DNA of 64,000 nucleotides from Linum tenue (Eukaryota; Streptophyta; Magnoliopsida; Malpighiales; Linaceae): contig CAMGYJ010000006.1 of assembly GCA_946122785.1 (NCBI GenBank), positions 65,845,676 through 65,909,675 on the forward strand, written 5' to 3'. Positions 40,201 through 52,379 of this stretch are shown one piece after another; within the stretch, counting starts at the first letter, position 1; the number at the start of each line of letters is the position of its first letter. The notes under the pieces are model-generated. The model searched no databases. It saw only the letters and a program-made list of their open reading frames with translations, and was not told the DNA's origin. A program made the position numbers and the translations under genes.

Positions 40201-41389
40201 ATTGCGATTACAAGATAGATAATAAGATCATGATTGAATAATTCCTCTCTCATCTTCTCGTCTTCCACAGTAGCTGTTGGTTTAGACCCATGACAAAAAA
40301 AAGAGGAATTTCATACATGAAATCAGGTACGAATACATTAATTAACAGATATTGAATGATCTTGAGATAGATTCTTATAGTATTGTACGAAAACATGATC
40401 GAGGCTCTTGTGTGCCACGACCTCATCAGGTATTACAAACGAAAACCAAGAGTGTCTCACTGTCTCTTATGTTAAATCGAACTATCTCTCGAGTTATTAA
40501 GATGAGATGATTACTGTCAATTTGTTCTGCCGCCTCCTAGCTACCTTCCTTCAGTCTTATTGGATTGGCGAGCACTTTATATGGTGCAAATTGCATAGTG
40601 TTCCATTTGAATATACGTCGACGGTAGGGTTTCAGAAGAAAAGCGTGCAGCCAGAAAAAGAAACGGAAGCCATTGTTGAAAGGCAACTAGCTAGCTCTCG
40701 CCCTTTGTGAATTAAGTGTAAAAATAGTCGTCAATGGCTTTGTTCTTTAGACCGCTTTACATGCAATGGTCCCAAAAGCAGCAAGTAGTTTGTTTGACGT
40801 TCAACGGATGATTTCAGCAACCTACGCTTGCGATTCCGTCATCCTACTTAGCTTTCTAATTTCTTAATTACAATTTACAACTAGTTTACCAATTAACCTA
40901 AGGGATAAACTAACTCATTCTTAACTATGATCGATGATGATTGAGGATTAGCATATATATATATACATCCAAAAAAATTGAGATCAGCTTAGGCCACAGA
41001 GAGATGGTGATAATTGAGTGATCATGTATGTGATTCAACAGTTTCCAGTGTATTATTGCTTTTAATTGAGCTGACTCATGTTTAGTATAGATCTATATCC
41101 TTAATTTTAATAAGATAAACAAGAAAAATGAAGAGACTGCACGAAAATTGTCTGGAGAATCTCCTTGTATTTTTAGGATTTAGGGGCTTAACATTTAGAA
41201 ATTTAATTTAGGGTTCGTGACCTACAGCAATGCATGAATAGTATAGTCTTGAGTTATATCATCTATTAGACTAGTGATGAAAATAGAAATTTAAAATTCA
41301 ATAATTAAAGGATACTTTTAAGTTAGGATAAATAATTGTTTTTATTAGTATAACGTAGTAGCCACAGTATATATAGGCGAGTCTGATGC

Positions 41390-41835
41390 AGGAATGGTAG
41401 TGGGGCAGGTCATAGGCGAATATATATTTCGATACACATATCCACCCCATGATAGGTTAGGTTCAGGTCGGGTAATTTATCACGGGGCGTAGGTCGGAAC
41501 AGGTTGACCCACATATAATTTAAAAGGTAAACATTAAAAATATTCATTTTTCATTAAAAACCAAGGAACAAACTATGATATGATAATTGTACTTGCATTA
41601 TTCTAGAAATTGAGATTCTCACATATTTGCAACTTCATTATAGCTAAAATGTGAGGTAACAAAAGTAAAATTTTAAGTATTTTAAGTAATATTACATGTA
41701 ATATAAACAAAAATGAGCCGAGAGAATTGGGCGAGTCAGTACAGGTCAGTCGAGAAAAGTACCCCTCCCTCATCTACGAAACGAGTAATTCAAACAAATC
41801 GGATAAAACAGATGATGTCGAAATTTTCATCCCTA
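41390..41835. mobile_element. Degenerate hAT-type MITE
   Basis: The left end (aggaatggtagtggggcagg) and right end (attttcatcccta) resemble the ends of the better-preserved MITE at 60561-61207. The internal gtcgggt-type words also fit. The flanking 8-mers gtctgatg and atctagtg match at six of eight positions, compatible with an old target duplication. Confidence 0.45.
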
Positions 41836-42287
41836 ATCTAGTGTATTTTATGCGTATCACCTACCTCTACCACTACTCCTAGTGTCCTACGCCTAAATTA
41901 TATAGCTCGATCGGGAAACTTCGAGGTTACGGCCTATGAGTATGACCGACAACACTGCGGACAATAGAGCAAAAACTAGTGAGATATGACGAAAGCACGT
42001 CTATAGTGTCTATATATAATATATGAAAGCAGCAGCCATGCACACACGACTGGTAAATGCATGGGCCAGTCAAAATGATTACTCCATACTTTTCCCATGG
42101 TCATAAAATGGTTACTTAGCTTAATATGGATCATTAATACATCAATATTGCCCAACTAAACTTTTATAACTAACAAAAACTGCTACACAACTTTGGAATA
42201 TCGAACATACCACCTCGCTCAGATTATTCATATCAATATGCCAACAAACCAAATCAATGAAAGTATGTAGAACTACTCAAACGAATT

Positions 42288-42447
42288 CCTCGAACCACAT
42301 CAATACTCGAAAAAACATGACCGAGACGGATTTGATGACTACGGTGTGAATCATTCCTCATTCCTATCCTCGAACCACATCAATACTCGAAAAAACATGA
42401 CCGAGACGGATTTAATGACTACGGTGTGAATCATTCCTCATTCCTAA
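42288..42447. repeat. 80-bp perfect tandem duplication
   Basis: Copies 42288-42367 and 42368-42447 begin cctcgaaccacatcaatac. One internal difference is visible (gatttgatg versus gatttaatg). The near-identity means the duplication is recent. It lies about 300 bp upstream of the transporter TATA box. Confidence 0.9.
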
Positions 42448-42725
42448 CTTTAGGGACATAATTTTTTAAAAAAAGTGTCAACATGGCCTGATTTCTTACT
42501 AAATCCGAAGTTTAGTGGCCGTTTAACATTATATATTGACCAACTTTTCCTCCCACTCAACTCAACAAACCCTTGTGACCCCATGCATTGCATGCTCAAA
42601 CCTTACCTACTCAGCCTGCACTTAACTTATTTAAGTTATTACCAACAACATAATCCAAGAATTCAAAGTAATAACTTATTATTAATCAATTCTAATCAAC
42701 CTACTTAATAAAACAAAAAACCACC

Positions 42726-42808
42726 CCTCCTATAAATACTATAGCCAACTCTCATCACGACCTACAGCCAAGCTCCAAAACTACAATTTCCATTCCACAA
42801 GCAGAAAC
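42726..42808 (+). promoter_or_regulatory. TATA box and 5' leader of the LHT8-like gene
   Basis: A clear TATA box (cctataaatac, 42729-42739) lies about 75 bp upstream of the ATG, implying a leader of about 45 nt. Confidence 0.7.
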
Positions 42809-44500
42809 ATGGGAGATGAGGTAGCTTTGGAAATGAACACTATTTCTTCAAAAAGCCCCATAGCTTCTGTAATCTCCAACGTGCAGTCTTTTTACACCTT
42901 AGAAGCAGCGGCCGGCAACAAGCTCGCTGCACAAGAGCCATGGCTTCCGATCACAGAGTCAAGAGACGGCAACGCCTTCTACGCAGCGTTTCACGCGCTT
43001 AGCTCGGGGCTCGGGTTCCAGGCCCTCCTCCTTCCTCTCGCCTTCTCATCCCTCGGCTGGACATGGGGGATCTCGTGTCTGTGCGTTGTTTTCGTGTGGC
43101 AACTCTACACCATGTGGCTGTTGATCCAGCTGCACGAATCGGAGTCTGGGGCACGATACAGCAGGTACCTCGGATTATCGATGGCTGCTTTCGGTGAGAA
43201 GTTTGGGAAGCTGCTGGCCCTCTTCCCCGTAATGTACCTATCAGGAGGAACCTGCGTGACCTTGATCATGATCGGCGGCGGCGCCATGAGAACGTTCTTC
43301 CACATCATCTGCAACATCGTCGGCGTTGGCTCGCTGACCACGATAGAGTGGTACATGGTCTTCACTTTCACGGCCGTTCTTCTAGCTCTGTTTCTCCCCA
43401 ACTTGAACTCTGTAGCCAGAGTTTCCCTCGTCGGAGCGATCACCGCCGTTAGCTACTGCACATTGATATGGGCTGCGACAGTAGTCCAAGGCAGGGTGGC
43501 TATTGATGATCATCATCATGTAGCTGTTTCGAGAGGGAGCGACGGAGTTATCGATCGGATTTGTGGTGTTCTTAATGGCGTTGGGATCGTGGCTCTGGCT
43601 TTCAGAGGCCATAATCTCGTCCTCGAAATACAGGTACAACTATATAAAGTTCAGTAAGATTGATGATTAGTTTACAGTAAGCCAAGGGACTAAATTGCTT
43701 CGTTTCTTTCTGAAGGGCACGATGCCGTCGAGCGCGAAAACGCCGTCGAGGGAGCCAATGTGGAGAGGAGTTCAGATTGCTTACTTGATCATAGGCCTCT
43801 GCTTGTTTCCCCTTGCTATTGCTGGCTATTGGGCTTATGGGGACCTTGTGAGTACAATAAGTCAATAACTAGTCTCAGTTGACTATTCGAGCCAAAGTTA
43901 ATTACTGCTCAAAATGTTGTGCTGTAAAAATTGAACAGAACAGAACACTAAATTGACAGTTTTGCTGCTACAAATAGTTACTGACTCACCGTATCTGTTT
44001 TGGTTGGGAAGATCCCAGAGGGAACCGGAGCAATGTTGCAAGCTTTGTACAAATACCACGGGCGGGACACATCCAAGTTGATACTCGGTTCAGCAAGTTT
44101 GCTGGTCGTGATCAACTGCGTCAGCTCCTTCCAGATCTACGCGATGCCGACATTTGACAACCTCGAGCTAAGATACACCAGCAAGATGAACAAGCCATGC
44201 CCACAGTGGCTTCGTTCAGCGCTCAGACTGTTATTCGGGTGCCTGACCTGCTTCATCGCGGTGGCTCTCCCATTCCTGCCAAGCCTGGCCGGGCTGATCG
44301 GAGGGATTGCCCTGCCGCTCACCTTGGCGTATCCGTGTTTCATGTGGATTGTGATGAAGAAGCCAGGCAGATACAGCAGGAGCTGGTGTTTGAACTGGAT
44401 TCTGGGCGTCTCTGGGATGGTTCTCAGTGTGCTTGTGGTGACCGCGGCCATTTGGATTATCGTCACGAAGGGTATTGGAGTCCATTTCTTCAAACCCTAG
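42809..44500 (+). CDS. Lysine/histidine transporter-like amino-acid permease (LHT8/AATL1-like)
   Basis: This is a plasma-membrane, proton-coupled amino-acid transporter of the Aa_trans/AAAP superfamily. Exons 42809-43633, 43716-43847 and 44012-44500 join in phase 0 and give 481 aa. The N-terminal loop has P-W-L-P-I-T-E-S-R-x-G-N-A. About ten hydrophobic segments follow, with L-S-S-G-L-G-x-Q-A-L-L-L-P, W-Q-L-Y-T-x-W-L-L-x-Q-L-H-E and M-Y-L-S-G-G-T-C as family signatures. The second exon carries the conserved loop G-T-M-P-S-S, R-x-P-M-W-R-G-V. The length is a little shorter than typical LHT8. The ATG follows a short leader and a TATA box. Substrate specificity cannot be read from sequence. Confidence 0.94.
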
Positions 44501-45087
44501 AGAGAGTAGTTACAGTCTTTGCTAACTCAATGTAAAAGAAGTAAGCACAACCATAGTCTTATTGCTAGCTCGAGGTAAAGAAAGGGGAAGTAAAGCACAA
44601 CCATTTCCCCAATTGTATTCATGGTGAAAACTTGAAACCCCACATTCTGCGCCTTGAGCATTTCTCTTTACAGTAGTTGTACATCAATTCTTGTAAAGAA
44701 ACATAAAAATTGCCCCGAGCAGAATTACACATCCGTTCAGTGAAGAATATTGATCTCTCTGTAGAATTCGTCCCTCCCTTCAAGTATGTCTACTACTACT
44801 TGCAAACTTTCGAGAGATGCAGCCATTAAATGTTAAACCCTGAGCACCATGAAAGAAAAAAGTACCTCGAATAAAGCAATGGTCGCAAAATTTCCATGAC
44901 GAGTTACTCTGAGAATCGGCGTTTGTTGAGTTCACCGGCTTGTCTTTTGCTTTCAGGTAAAATCTGTGTAGAATCCACCAACAAACCTAGACAGAGAGAT
45001 TGCTGGGAAGCGAACACCAGCAGTTTACAAGCTCTGCATAACTAAAACTCCCAGAACAAAAGGAGTTACTACTTTTGTTTTGCCCTT
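44501..45087. other. 3' flanks of two convergent genes
   Basis: Sequence lies between the transporter stop codon and the membrane-protein stop codon and should hold both 3' UTRs. A gtaaagcacaacca phrase is repeated in diverged form at 44538 and 44590. No gene was seen. Confidence 0.45.
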
Positions 45088-46391
45088 TTACATGGATAGA
45101 GGCAGAAGCATTCTTCGTTTCTTCTTCCTTGCTAGCCTAACTTGCTTCGTCACTTTCATGCATAGCACCAATATTAACGTGATGCAGACTAAGATGAAGG
45201 CAAGTCGCATGTGCCTAAAGTATAAAGATACGGCTGAGAAGACCAGGAAGGCTAGAACGACGAGTTCCCATATGACGAATATGACAACATCAACCCTGCA
45301 CAAGAAGGGTAAAACCAGAATCAGCTGTCATTCCCTTGTAAGAAAACAGAACAATAAATCCAAAACATGAATGTAACTATGGCATTATAAAGCAATCGTT
45401 TATAGATCTAACAAACCTATCTGTATCGCAATAACCATCGACAGCCCAATTGAAACTTCTTAACAGATTATGCTATCCTACAGTCAGGGGAACAGAAACC
45501 CCTCATGGGCCATAAGCAAGCCATGAACAGAAATGGAAGCTAAAGAGGTTTCATATGGTCAAGCAAACGACTTCCTACTATCTCCACGATAAAATGTTCA
45601 TCACAACTTCATTTCCCCAAATCAAGTAAACTATATACCATACTCTCCCCTAACAGCATCTCATTATGTACTGGAAAATGGGGAATTTAAGGGTGCCGAA
45701 TGCCAACACATCGACAACTCAACAATGAATACATCTTTCACACCAAAAAAGAAAACAATGAACACATCTCAGCTACAGAGCAAGAAAAGGGCTCAGCAAG
45801 ACACACTTCTTGAAAGATAGTAACCAAGAAAGACACAGATTGACTACTTAGAGTATGACTAACCCCAAAAGCTCTAGTCTTTCTTAACCTTTAACTTCAT
45901 AAGGTAGAATATCAGAAAATCGCCAACAGTCACTTTCTTAGTTTCTAATTGACATCTAGTAAGCATAAGAAGACGCAAACAATTGGGAGAGGATCACATC
46001 AAACCCACTGAATTTCTGCTCATAATACCAAACAGGAACTTCCTTCCCTGCATAGACCCTAACTACAGAAATTCCAGTCCAGAATTTCCTGAGAAAAGCT
46101 CAAGCTCTCAGCCTAGGCAGTAGGCACACGCAATAGACAAGCTGATCTGATCGAATCAGGCGGAATCGCGAAAATCCGTACTTCTCCGCCCCCAGAATTC
46201 ACAAGGCAATCGGAAGCAAGATTCAAGAACAAACAAAGAAATGGCGGTAAGGAACTCCGAATTCAAGAGAATTACCTCGAGTGACTGAAACTATTCGAAG
46301 TGGAGGAGAAGAAGGAAACGGAGGCCCAATCATGCTTGGATCGAATCTGGTACTCCCTCAACTGCTCCGCTAGATTCGATCTCGTGATCAT
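45088..46391 (-). CDS. Conserved 107-aa plant membrane protein of unknown function
   Basis: Two exons, 46391-46276 and 45295-45088, are separated by a 980-bp intron and join in frame (AG|G). The N-terminal 38 residues (MITRSNLAEQLREYQIRSKH, then D-W-A-S-V-S-F-F-S-S) are hydrophilic. Exon 2 encodes two hydrophobic segments (about residues 42-63 and 70-86) and a lysine/arginine-rich C-terminus (K-V-T-K-Q-V-R-L-A-R-K-K-K-R-R) ending LLPLSM. The pattern is familiar from uncharacterised small plant proteins, but no function is known to me. The gene is divergent from LDL1; the MULE now separates the two promoters. Neither exon alone gives the correct start, so the gene is easily split. Confidence 0.82.
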
Positions 46392-46703
46392 CTCTAACCT
46401 CCCGCGTCTTTTCCCTTTTCCTTTCGTTGTTCCCTCCGGATTCTCGCGCCCTTTCACTTGCTCGTGCTCCGGCGACGTCGGACGGAGAGAATTGCGCAGC
46501 GGAGGGGCGCCGGAGATCGAGGTCGACGGCGGAAGAAGGAAGAAGAGACGGCCGAAGCGGAAGGAGGAAAAGAAGAGACACGGAGGAGAAAGAGTCGCGA
46601 TTTGTTTTCGCGGCCACTGCTGGTGTTCCGTGGACCTTCTCCCAGCCTAACTTTGCTCCCCCCTCCGTCGCTCGCTCTCTTTTAGGCTTTCCTTTTTTTC
46701 GTT
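46392..46703 (-). promoter_or_regulatory. 5' leader and promoter of the membrane-protein gene, left half of a split bidirectional promoter
   Basis: GC-rich and purine-rich sequence precedes the ATG on the minus strand. It ends at the MULE target duplication (46704). With the transposon and one duplication removed, only about 0.5 kb would separate this ATG from that of LDL1. Confidence 0.55.
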
Positions 46704-46712
46704 TCTTCAAGG
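46704..46712. repeat. Left target-site duplication of the MULE
   Basis: TCTTCAAGG is repeated exactly at 57855-57863, directly outside the opposite end. Nine bases is the size typical of Mutator-like elements. Confidence 0.88.
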
Positions 46713-46778
46713 GGTCCGGATCCTATCAGTAACCGACCTATCAGTAACGGTCAGTAACCGATGATCCGGCCGTCCATC
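46713..46778 (+). repeat. Left terminal inverted repeat of the MULE
   Basis: The order GGTCCGGAT, CAGTAACC, CAGTAACGG, CAGTAACCG, CCGTCCATC parallels the right end read inward. The AGTAACC word occurs three times here. Inverted similarity fades beyond, with a further G-rich plus poly-A/T patch (near 46823-46838). Confidence 0.75.
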
Positions 46779-47151
46779 GCGCCATCTTCCCAGCCGTCAG
46801 ATCAGGCCACTTAAAATACACGCGGGGGCAAAAACGTAATCTCGTCTCTGACAATTTGAATTGCAGACGTGACAGCGACAACCGTCCCGCCTTCTCTCCT
46901 TCTTCCTCTCACCTTTCAAGCGACAGTTCCACTTCCCTCTCTGCTCTCTAACTCTCCATTCTTCCTCTCGATTCTCAATTCTCTCACCAAAATCGCAGCA
47001 AAAACTTCCAGAAAAAACTTCAAATCGAACGATTTTCGCAAAGGATTTCGAAGAATCATTCAACGATACACTGTTCTCGCTTCTTCGTCGAAAAACGAAG
47101 AGTTTCCAACTTCAACGAGGCTCAAAAATCGTTTTCGCACAAAATATCAAG

Positions 47152-48008
47152 GTAAAACCTCACTTCTTTCTTCGAAAATCCATCCACAGAACAATAGAAC
47201 AGTATCGCAGTCACTCTCCATGCGTTGCTGAACTGATGTAGAATCTGTTGTGTTTTGCTTCATTACCATATGGTAATGAGTGGTAAATTAAGATTGCATG
47301 TTCTAAAATAGCGAAAAACCATAAGTCCTGCTGTGTTTTGTTCGTTACCATATGGTAATGTGTGGTAAGTTATGATTGCATGTTGTAAAATAGCAAAAAA
47401 CCATAAGTCCTGCTGTCATTTAGTTTGTTACCATATGGTAATGTGTGGTAACCTATGGTTTCATGTTGTAAAATAGCAAAAAACCATAAGTCCTGCTGTG
47501 TTTTGCTTCTTTACCATATGGTAATGAGTGGTAAACTATGGTTTCATGTTGTAAAATAGCAAAAAACCATAAGTCCTGCTGTGTTTTGCTTCGTTACCAT
47601 ATGGTAATGTGTGGTAACCTATGGTTTCATGTTGTAAAATAGCAAAAAACCATAAGTCCTGCTGTGTTTTGGTTCGTTACCATATGGTAATGAGTGGTAA
47701 ACTATGGTTTCATGTTGTAAAATAGCAAAAAACCATAAGTCCTGCTGTGTTTTGCTTCTTTACCATATGGTAATGTGTGGTAAACTATGGTTTCATGCTG
47801 TAAAAATGGAGGAAAACATACATCTTGTTGTGTTTTACTTCGTTACCATATGGTAATATGTTATAAGACATGGTTTGATGTAATTACCATATGGTAAAAT
47901 GAGATAAATATATGGTTTGATTTGGTATGGTATGAAACCATTATGGTACCATATGGTATATCATGATAAAAAGCACGCTAACAGACTATTCCTAATTTCT
48001 ACATTCAG
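47152..48008 (+). repeat. Palindrome array in the first ULP1 intron (about ten units)
   Basis: TTACCATATGGTAA lies at about 47263, 47345, 47428, 47511, 47594, 47677, 47760, 47843 and 47884, with a 12-mer at 47947. Eight units recur at 82-83 bp, each followed by TG(T/A)GTGGTAA and a conserved A-rich tail with accataagtcctgctg. The array fills most of the 857-bp intron between a non-coding 5' exon (to 47151) and the coding exon. Confidence 0.95.
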
Positions 48009-48015
48009 GTACACT

Positions 48016-51000
48016 ATGGTAAACCAAAGAAAAAAATTTCGCACAAGGTGCAGCCCAACAAGAATATCTGCAATTACAAGGACTATAAAAGATGACCAGA
48101 AAGAGAAACTTGAGACATTAGGCCTAGCAGGCTTAATGTCAATCAAGCAGACAAAGATAAACACCCATTTTGCACTGTTCGTAATGAACAAATACAATCC
48201 AATGAAACAATCTTTCAAGCTACCTGACGGGACACGCATGAAGATATCACCAATTGACTTTCATAGGGTATATGGTCTGCCAATGGGGAATAGGGAAGTT
48301 GTACCTCCCACGATTTCTTGGGACGATGCAGCAGATTATGCAGTAGAAACCCTACTGGAAGTAGATGGAGCATCCACTCCAAGGGTAAAGCTAAGTCAGG
48401 TAGAAAAAGATCTTTCTACAGTTACCAACAGTAAGAGATGGTTACAATTGTTCTTTCTGCTGGTCACCGGAGGCTTGCTGTGCCCAACTTCAGCCCCTAT
48501 GGCTGAACTCAACATGCTTGAGTACTTGAAGACTGATGAACAGAAACATTTCACCAGCTACAACTGGTGCAAATACTTCTTCAACCACATGAATGAAGGA
48601 TTGAAATCACCAAAGTTCTACGTCAATGCAGATCTTCACTTCCTTACAGTAAGTCTCCATTCCCTTGGCCATTTCAACCTTGTTACTCATATATTTTATA
48701 TATAAATGATACTCTTTGAAAAAACTAATACAACTATCTGCATAAAAAGGTATGCTTCATGTACAAACTGGACGAAATGGCATTCTCAACCCAGCTTCGA
48801 ACACCAACAGTAAGCTACTATGATGATAACAATGTTGATAGCAACTTTGAGAACATTAAGAGCTACTACAATGGAAAACAGTTGAACGAGATCGAAAAGA
48901 TTACCAACATTAGAGACGATGAGGCTGATGATGAGGCTGATGATGAGGCTGATGATGAGGCTGATGACGCAGCTGATGTCGCAGCTAATGAGGAAGAGGA
49001 GAATGAGCCAGTCTATGAATCACCGAAAAGACAAAGAAACAAAAGTCCCGAGCAGTCATCATCACTGAACTTTGATTTGAAGAAAATCAGAACAGTCAAC
49101 CAAGTAAGTACAAATTATCTATATACCAGTTGTCCAATACATGCTAAGCGTAAGTCCTGTGTTTTACTTTGTTACCATATGGTAAAGTGTGGTAAGCTAT
49201 GGTTCCATGTTATAAAAATGGAGCAAAACATAAGTCCTGTTGTGGTTTACTTCGTTACCATATGGTAATGTGTGGTAAGCAATGGTTTCATGTTATAAAA
49301 ATGGAGGAAACCATAATTCTTGTTCTGTCTTACTTTGTTACCATATGGTAATGTGTGGTAAGCTATGCTTTCATGTTTTAAAAATACAAAAAACAACAAG
49401 TCCTTCTGTGTTTTAGTTTGTTACCATATGGTAAAGTGTGGTAATCTACGGTTTCACGTTATAAAAATGGAGGAAAACATAAGTCCTGTTGTGTTTTAAT
49501 ACGTTACCATATGGTAATGTGTGGTAAGCAATGAATTCATGTTATAAAAATGGAGGAAACCATAATTCTTGTTCTGTTTTACTTTGTTACCATATGGTAA
49601 GGTGTGGTAAGATATAGTTTCATGTTATAAAAATACAGAATAGTGATAATAATTGCCAATACCATGTATTACCACCATGGTAACTAACCATACTCCCATT
49701 ATGCAGGCTGAGAATGCAATCAAACTGGTTGAAGCATCAATGAAGGCAATGATGAAAGCAATCAAAGAGCAGTACAACAGCCAACTAAACAAGCTGATCA
49801 AACACAAAAAGAATCTTCAGAAAGAAAGGTCTGATGAATATGTTCAGCCCCCAGAAGGAGAAAAATCTGACGATCAAGTAGTAGGACCAGACAATGAGTG
49901 TGAAGATGATGAAGAAGAGAATGATGAAGAATTGAATGCCAGTTTGAATAAAACAATCAATGAAATATTCAAACAGACAAAGATATACCAGAACGAAGAG
50001 GAGAACGAGGAGCAAACACAGAAAGAAGATGATTCACAACCATCTACAGTCGATCTTGCTGCATCTACACCGAAGCCAAAAGAAAAGGAGCAAGATGATT
50101 CTGCTCCAGGAGCTGTGAATAGGGAAAGCATCCCAAAAGAAGGAGATCCATTGGGGGAAGTTGCAACAGAGGACACCCAGAAAGCAGTTCCAGAACAGAC
50201 ATCTGCAGAAGAAACCGAACAAAAAGGAGCTACCAAAACAGCAGATCCAATGGAAGTTGATAAGGAAACAAGAGAAGAAGGGAATACAGGGCAAGCTGCA
50301 CAAAAGACTGCAGAAACTGACAGCGAGAAGACGGTGTCAGATGATGTTGTTCGTGAAGAGGCTCCAAAACTGACAACCGAAGCTGCTGAGAAGCCTAAAG
50401 TGACGAGGGAAGACGACATTCCATCCTTTGATCTCAGCCCTCTCAACCGTCAAACACCAACAACACCAACAAAGTTGACTACCAACACGGCAACCGATCA
50501 ACCAGCAGAGCCTCGCAAAAGAAGAATCGTGATAAAGAATGTACACGGAAATGAAAAGAAGGCAAGAGCAACACCACCACCAGAACAGCCACAAAGCACC
50601 CAGTCACAGACGGGGTCATATGCTATATGGTCAAATCTGTACACAAACAGCCAAGAGAAGCTCAAGGAAGTCCGTGAATGCATAGATGCTTACCTAGAGG
50701 ACCTGAATTCTCCAGCTGCCGACCCAGTTGCTCCACAGTCACAAAAATCACCAGTTGAATGGTCAACACCAACACAAACAACACCTGATGATATGTTCAG
50801 CAACATCCTGGAGTACATAAGATGCAAAAATAAGAAATTTGCCAAGAGGTAAGTCATCATCTTAAAACTTCTACTGTTATATGATGTTATTGTAGTGATC
50901 TAGTTTGTTACCATATGGTAAAATATGGTAAGATATGGTAAAATTAGACAAATCTATGGTTTAATGTTACAAAATGTAGTAATGCACAAGTCCTGTTTTG

Positions 51001-52379
51001 TTTTAGTTTAATACCATATGGTATGATGTGGTAAGCTAATGTTTGTTGTTAAATAATGGATTAAACCATAACTCCTGTTCTATTTTACTTATTACCATAT
51101 GGTAAAATGTGGTAAGCTGGTGTGTTTCACTTATTATCATATGGTAAGATGTGGTAAGCTGGTGTGTTTTACTTATTACCATATGGTAAAATGTGGTAAG
51201 CTGGTGTGTTTTACTTATTACCATATGGTAAGATGTGCTAAGCTGGTGTGCTTTACTTATTACCATATGATAAGATGTGGTAAGCTATGGTTTTGTTGTG
51301 GTAACCTATTGTTTGATGTGATGAATTAAAATAAACCATCCGTCCTGTTGTGATGTGCTTGTATACAGTGATGAGATCATGTTTAAAAGGAAGGATGGAA
51401 CATTCATGCTGAAAAGGGAGTCAGTACAGTCGATTGACATTGGCTGTGAAATCACATCTGATGTCATCGGCTGGTATGGAGATGTAATGAACAGGAATGA
51501 AGCAAAAAAAGGAAAATTCACAAGGTGGTTCTTCGATACATCTTTGGCAGTAAGTAAACCCACCCATACTCTGTCAAAAGTTCTTAGACAACACATATAT
51601 AAAACACATAATAACAACCACAACTTTCAGGGTGACTGCCAACTGGACATTGATAGTGGCAATCCTGTACTATCTCCAGACGATTACTACGACAAAGTGG
51701 ACTTGGACATCACCAACAAAGAATGGGCCAAAAACCTCAGCTTCACAGAATGTAACCTTGTAAGTATCTCACCACAATTTTTGCAGTGGTTACCATATGG
51801 TATATAGTGGTAAAATTAGTTTCCAATTGTTCTTAACTTAACTTACTGTACATCACTTATATGGCAACTGCTTACCATATGGTATACTGTGGTAAAATTA
51901 TTTTGCAGTGGTTCTTCCCGTACTGTAATAACAAGCACTACATCATGATTTGTGTCAACATCAAAGCAGAGAGATTTGAAGTGCTCGACAGTCTCCGTCA
52001 CAAAGATTTTGAAAAAACATACAAATCAATGGCAGAGAGGGTTGTCCAGTACGCAATCAACTATATGAAGACACAGTTTGCAGACAGGACAGTAAGGTGG
52101 GAGAGGTTTAGCTGGTTCAAGCTCGAGAAGGTTACACAACCAGATCAAATTTCATGTGGGATGTACGTCATCAGGTGGATGAGACACTGGGAAGGTAAGT
52201 ACAACAGTGCCCTGACCAAAGATTGGAAGAGGATTGATCTCATAAATGAAGAAAGGGAGTGCCTGATGTTGGACATCATTCTTGATGAAGAAAATCTTGA
52301 ACGGGAAAGGATCATGAAAGAAGCAACAAAGTACTGCAACATGAAGAACAAGAAGAAAGAGTTGAAAGGAAGGAAATGA
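48016..52379 (+). CDS. ULP1-like C48 cysteine protease encoded by the MULE
   Basis: Six coding exons stay in phase: 48016-48648, 48750-49103, 49707-50848, 51369-51549, 51631-51759 and 51909-52379. They encode 969 aa. A non-coding 5' exon ends at 47151. Residues 40-215 form a conserved N-terminal domain (K-I-S-P-I-D-F-H-R-V-Y-G-L-P-M-G at 76-91), similar to the DUF1985-like domain of plant transposon proteins. Exon 2 has four tandem D-E-A-D units. Residues 330-700 are acidic, lysine-rich and probably disordered. The C-terminus has the full C48 catalytic set: H823 (N-K-H-Y), D840 (V-L-D-S), Q890 and C896 (Q-P-D-Q-I-S-C-G), with the usual six-residue Q-to-C spacing. Such enzymes cut SUMO or related modifiers. 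No frame damage was found. Confidence 0.88.
49104..49706 (+). repeat. Palindrome array in the third intron of the ULP1-like gene (six units)
   Basis: TTACCATATGGTAA starts at about 49172, 49255, 49338, 49422, 49504 and 49587, at 82-84-bp steps. Each is followed by (A/T)GTGTGGTAA in the plus direction. Flanking exons contain none. Confidence 0.95.
50849..51368 (+). repeat. Palindrome array in the ULP1-like intron 50849-51368 (seven units)
   Basis: Copies start near 50908, 51012 (12-mer), 51092, 51133 (one mismatch), 51174, 51218 and 51260 (one mismatch). Spacing here is shorter, about 41-44 bp in the last five. Each is followed by a TGTGGTAAG-like half-site. Single copies also lie in the 51760-51908 intron near 51790 and 51872. 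Confidence 0.93.

Larger units (their letters stand above)
37266..42725. other. Long AT-rich intergenic region
   Basis: More than 5 kb lies without a supported gene. It contains a degenerate hAT-like MITE (41390-41835) and an 80-bp tandem duplication (42288-42447). Small open frames (for example 39302-39502 and 40507-40710) have no motif, no splice partners and no codon-usage signal visible by eye. Confidence 0.45.

Noticed and set aside
42475..42708. 77-aa frame just upstream of the LHT8-like gene
   Set aside because: It lies upstream of the TATA box, has no motif and no splice link to the transporter.
46300..46732. Plus-strand arginine/glutamate-rich frames
   Set aside because: They lie opposite the first exon and 5' leader of the membrane-protein gene and have low-complexity composition.
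47263..49600. Regular palindromic repeats at about 83-bp steps that superficially look like a CRISPR array
   Set aside because: The sequences between repeats are themselves conserved, the DNA is plant nuclear, and the repeats lie in spliced introns. They are tandem repeats, not a repeat-spacer array.
49874..50446. 190-aa serine-rich minus-strand frame
   Set aside because: It is the complement of the acidic, low-complexity linker of the ULP1-like gene.
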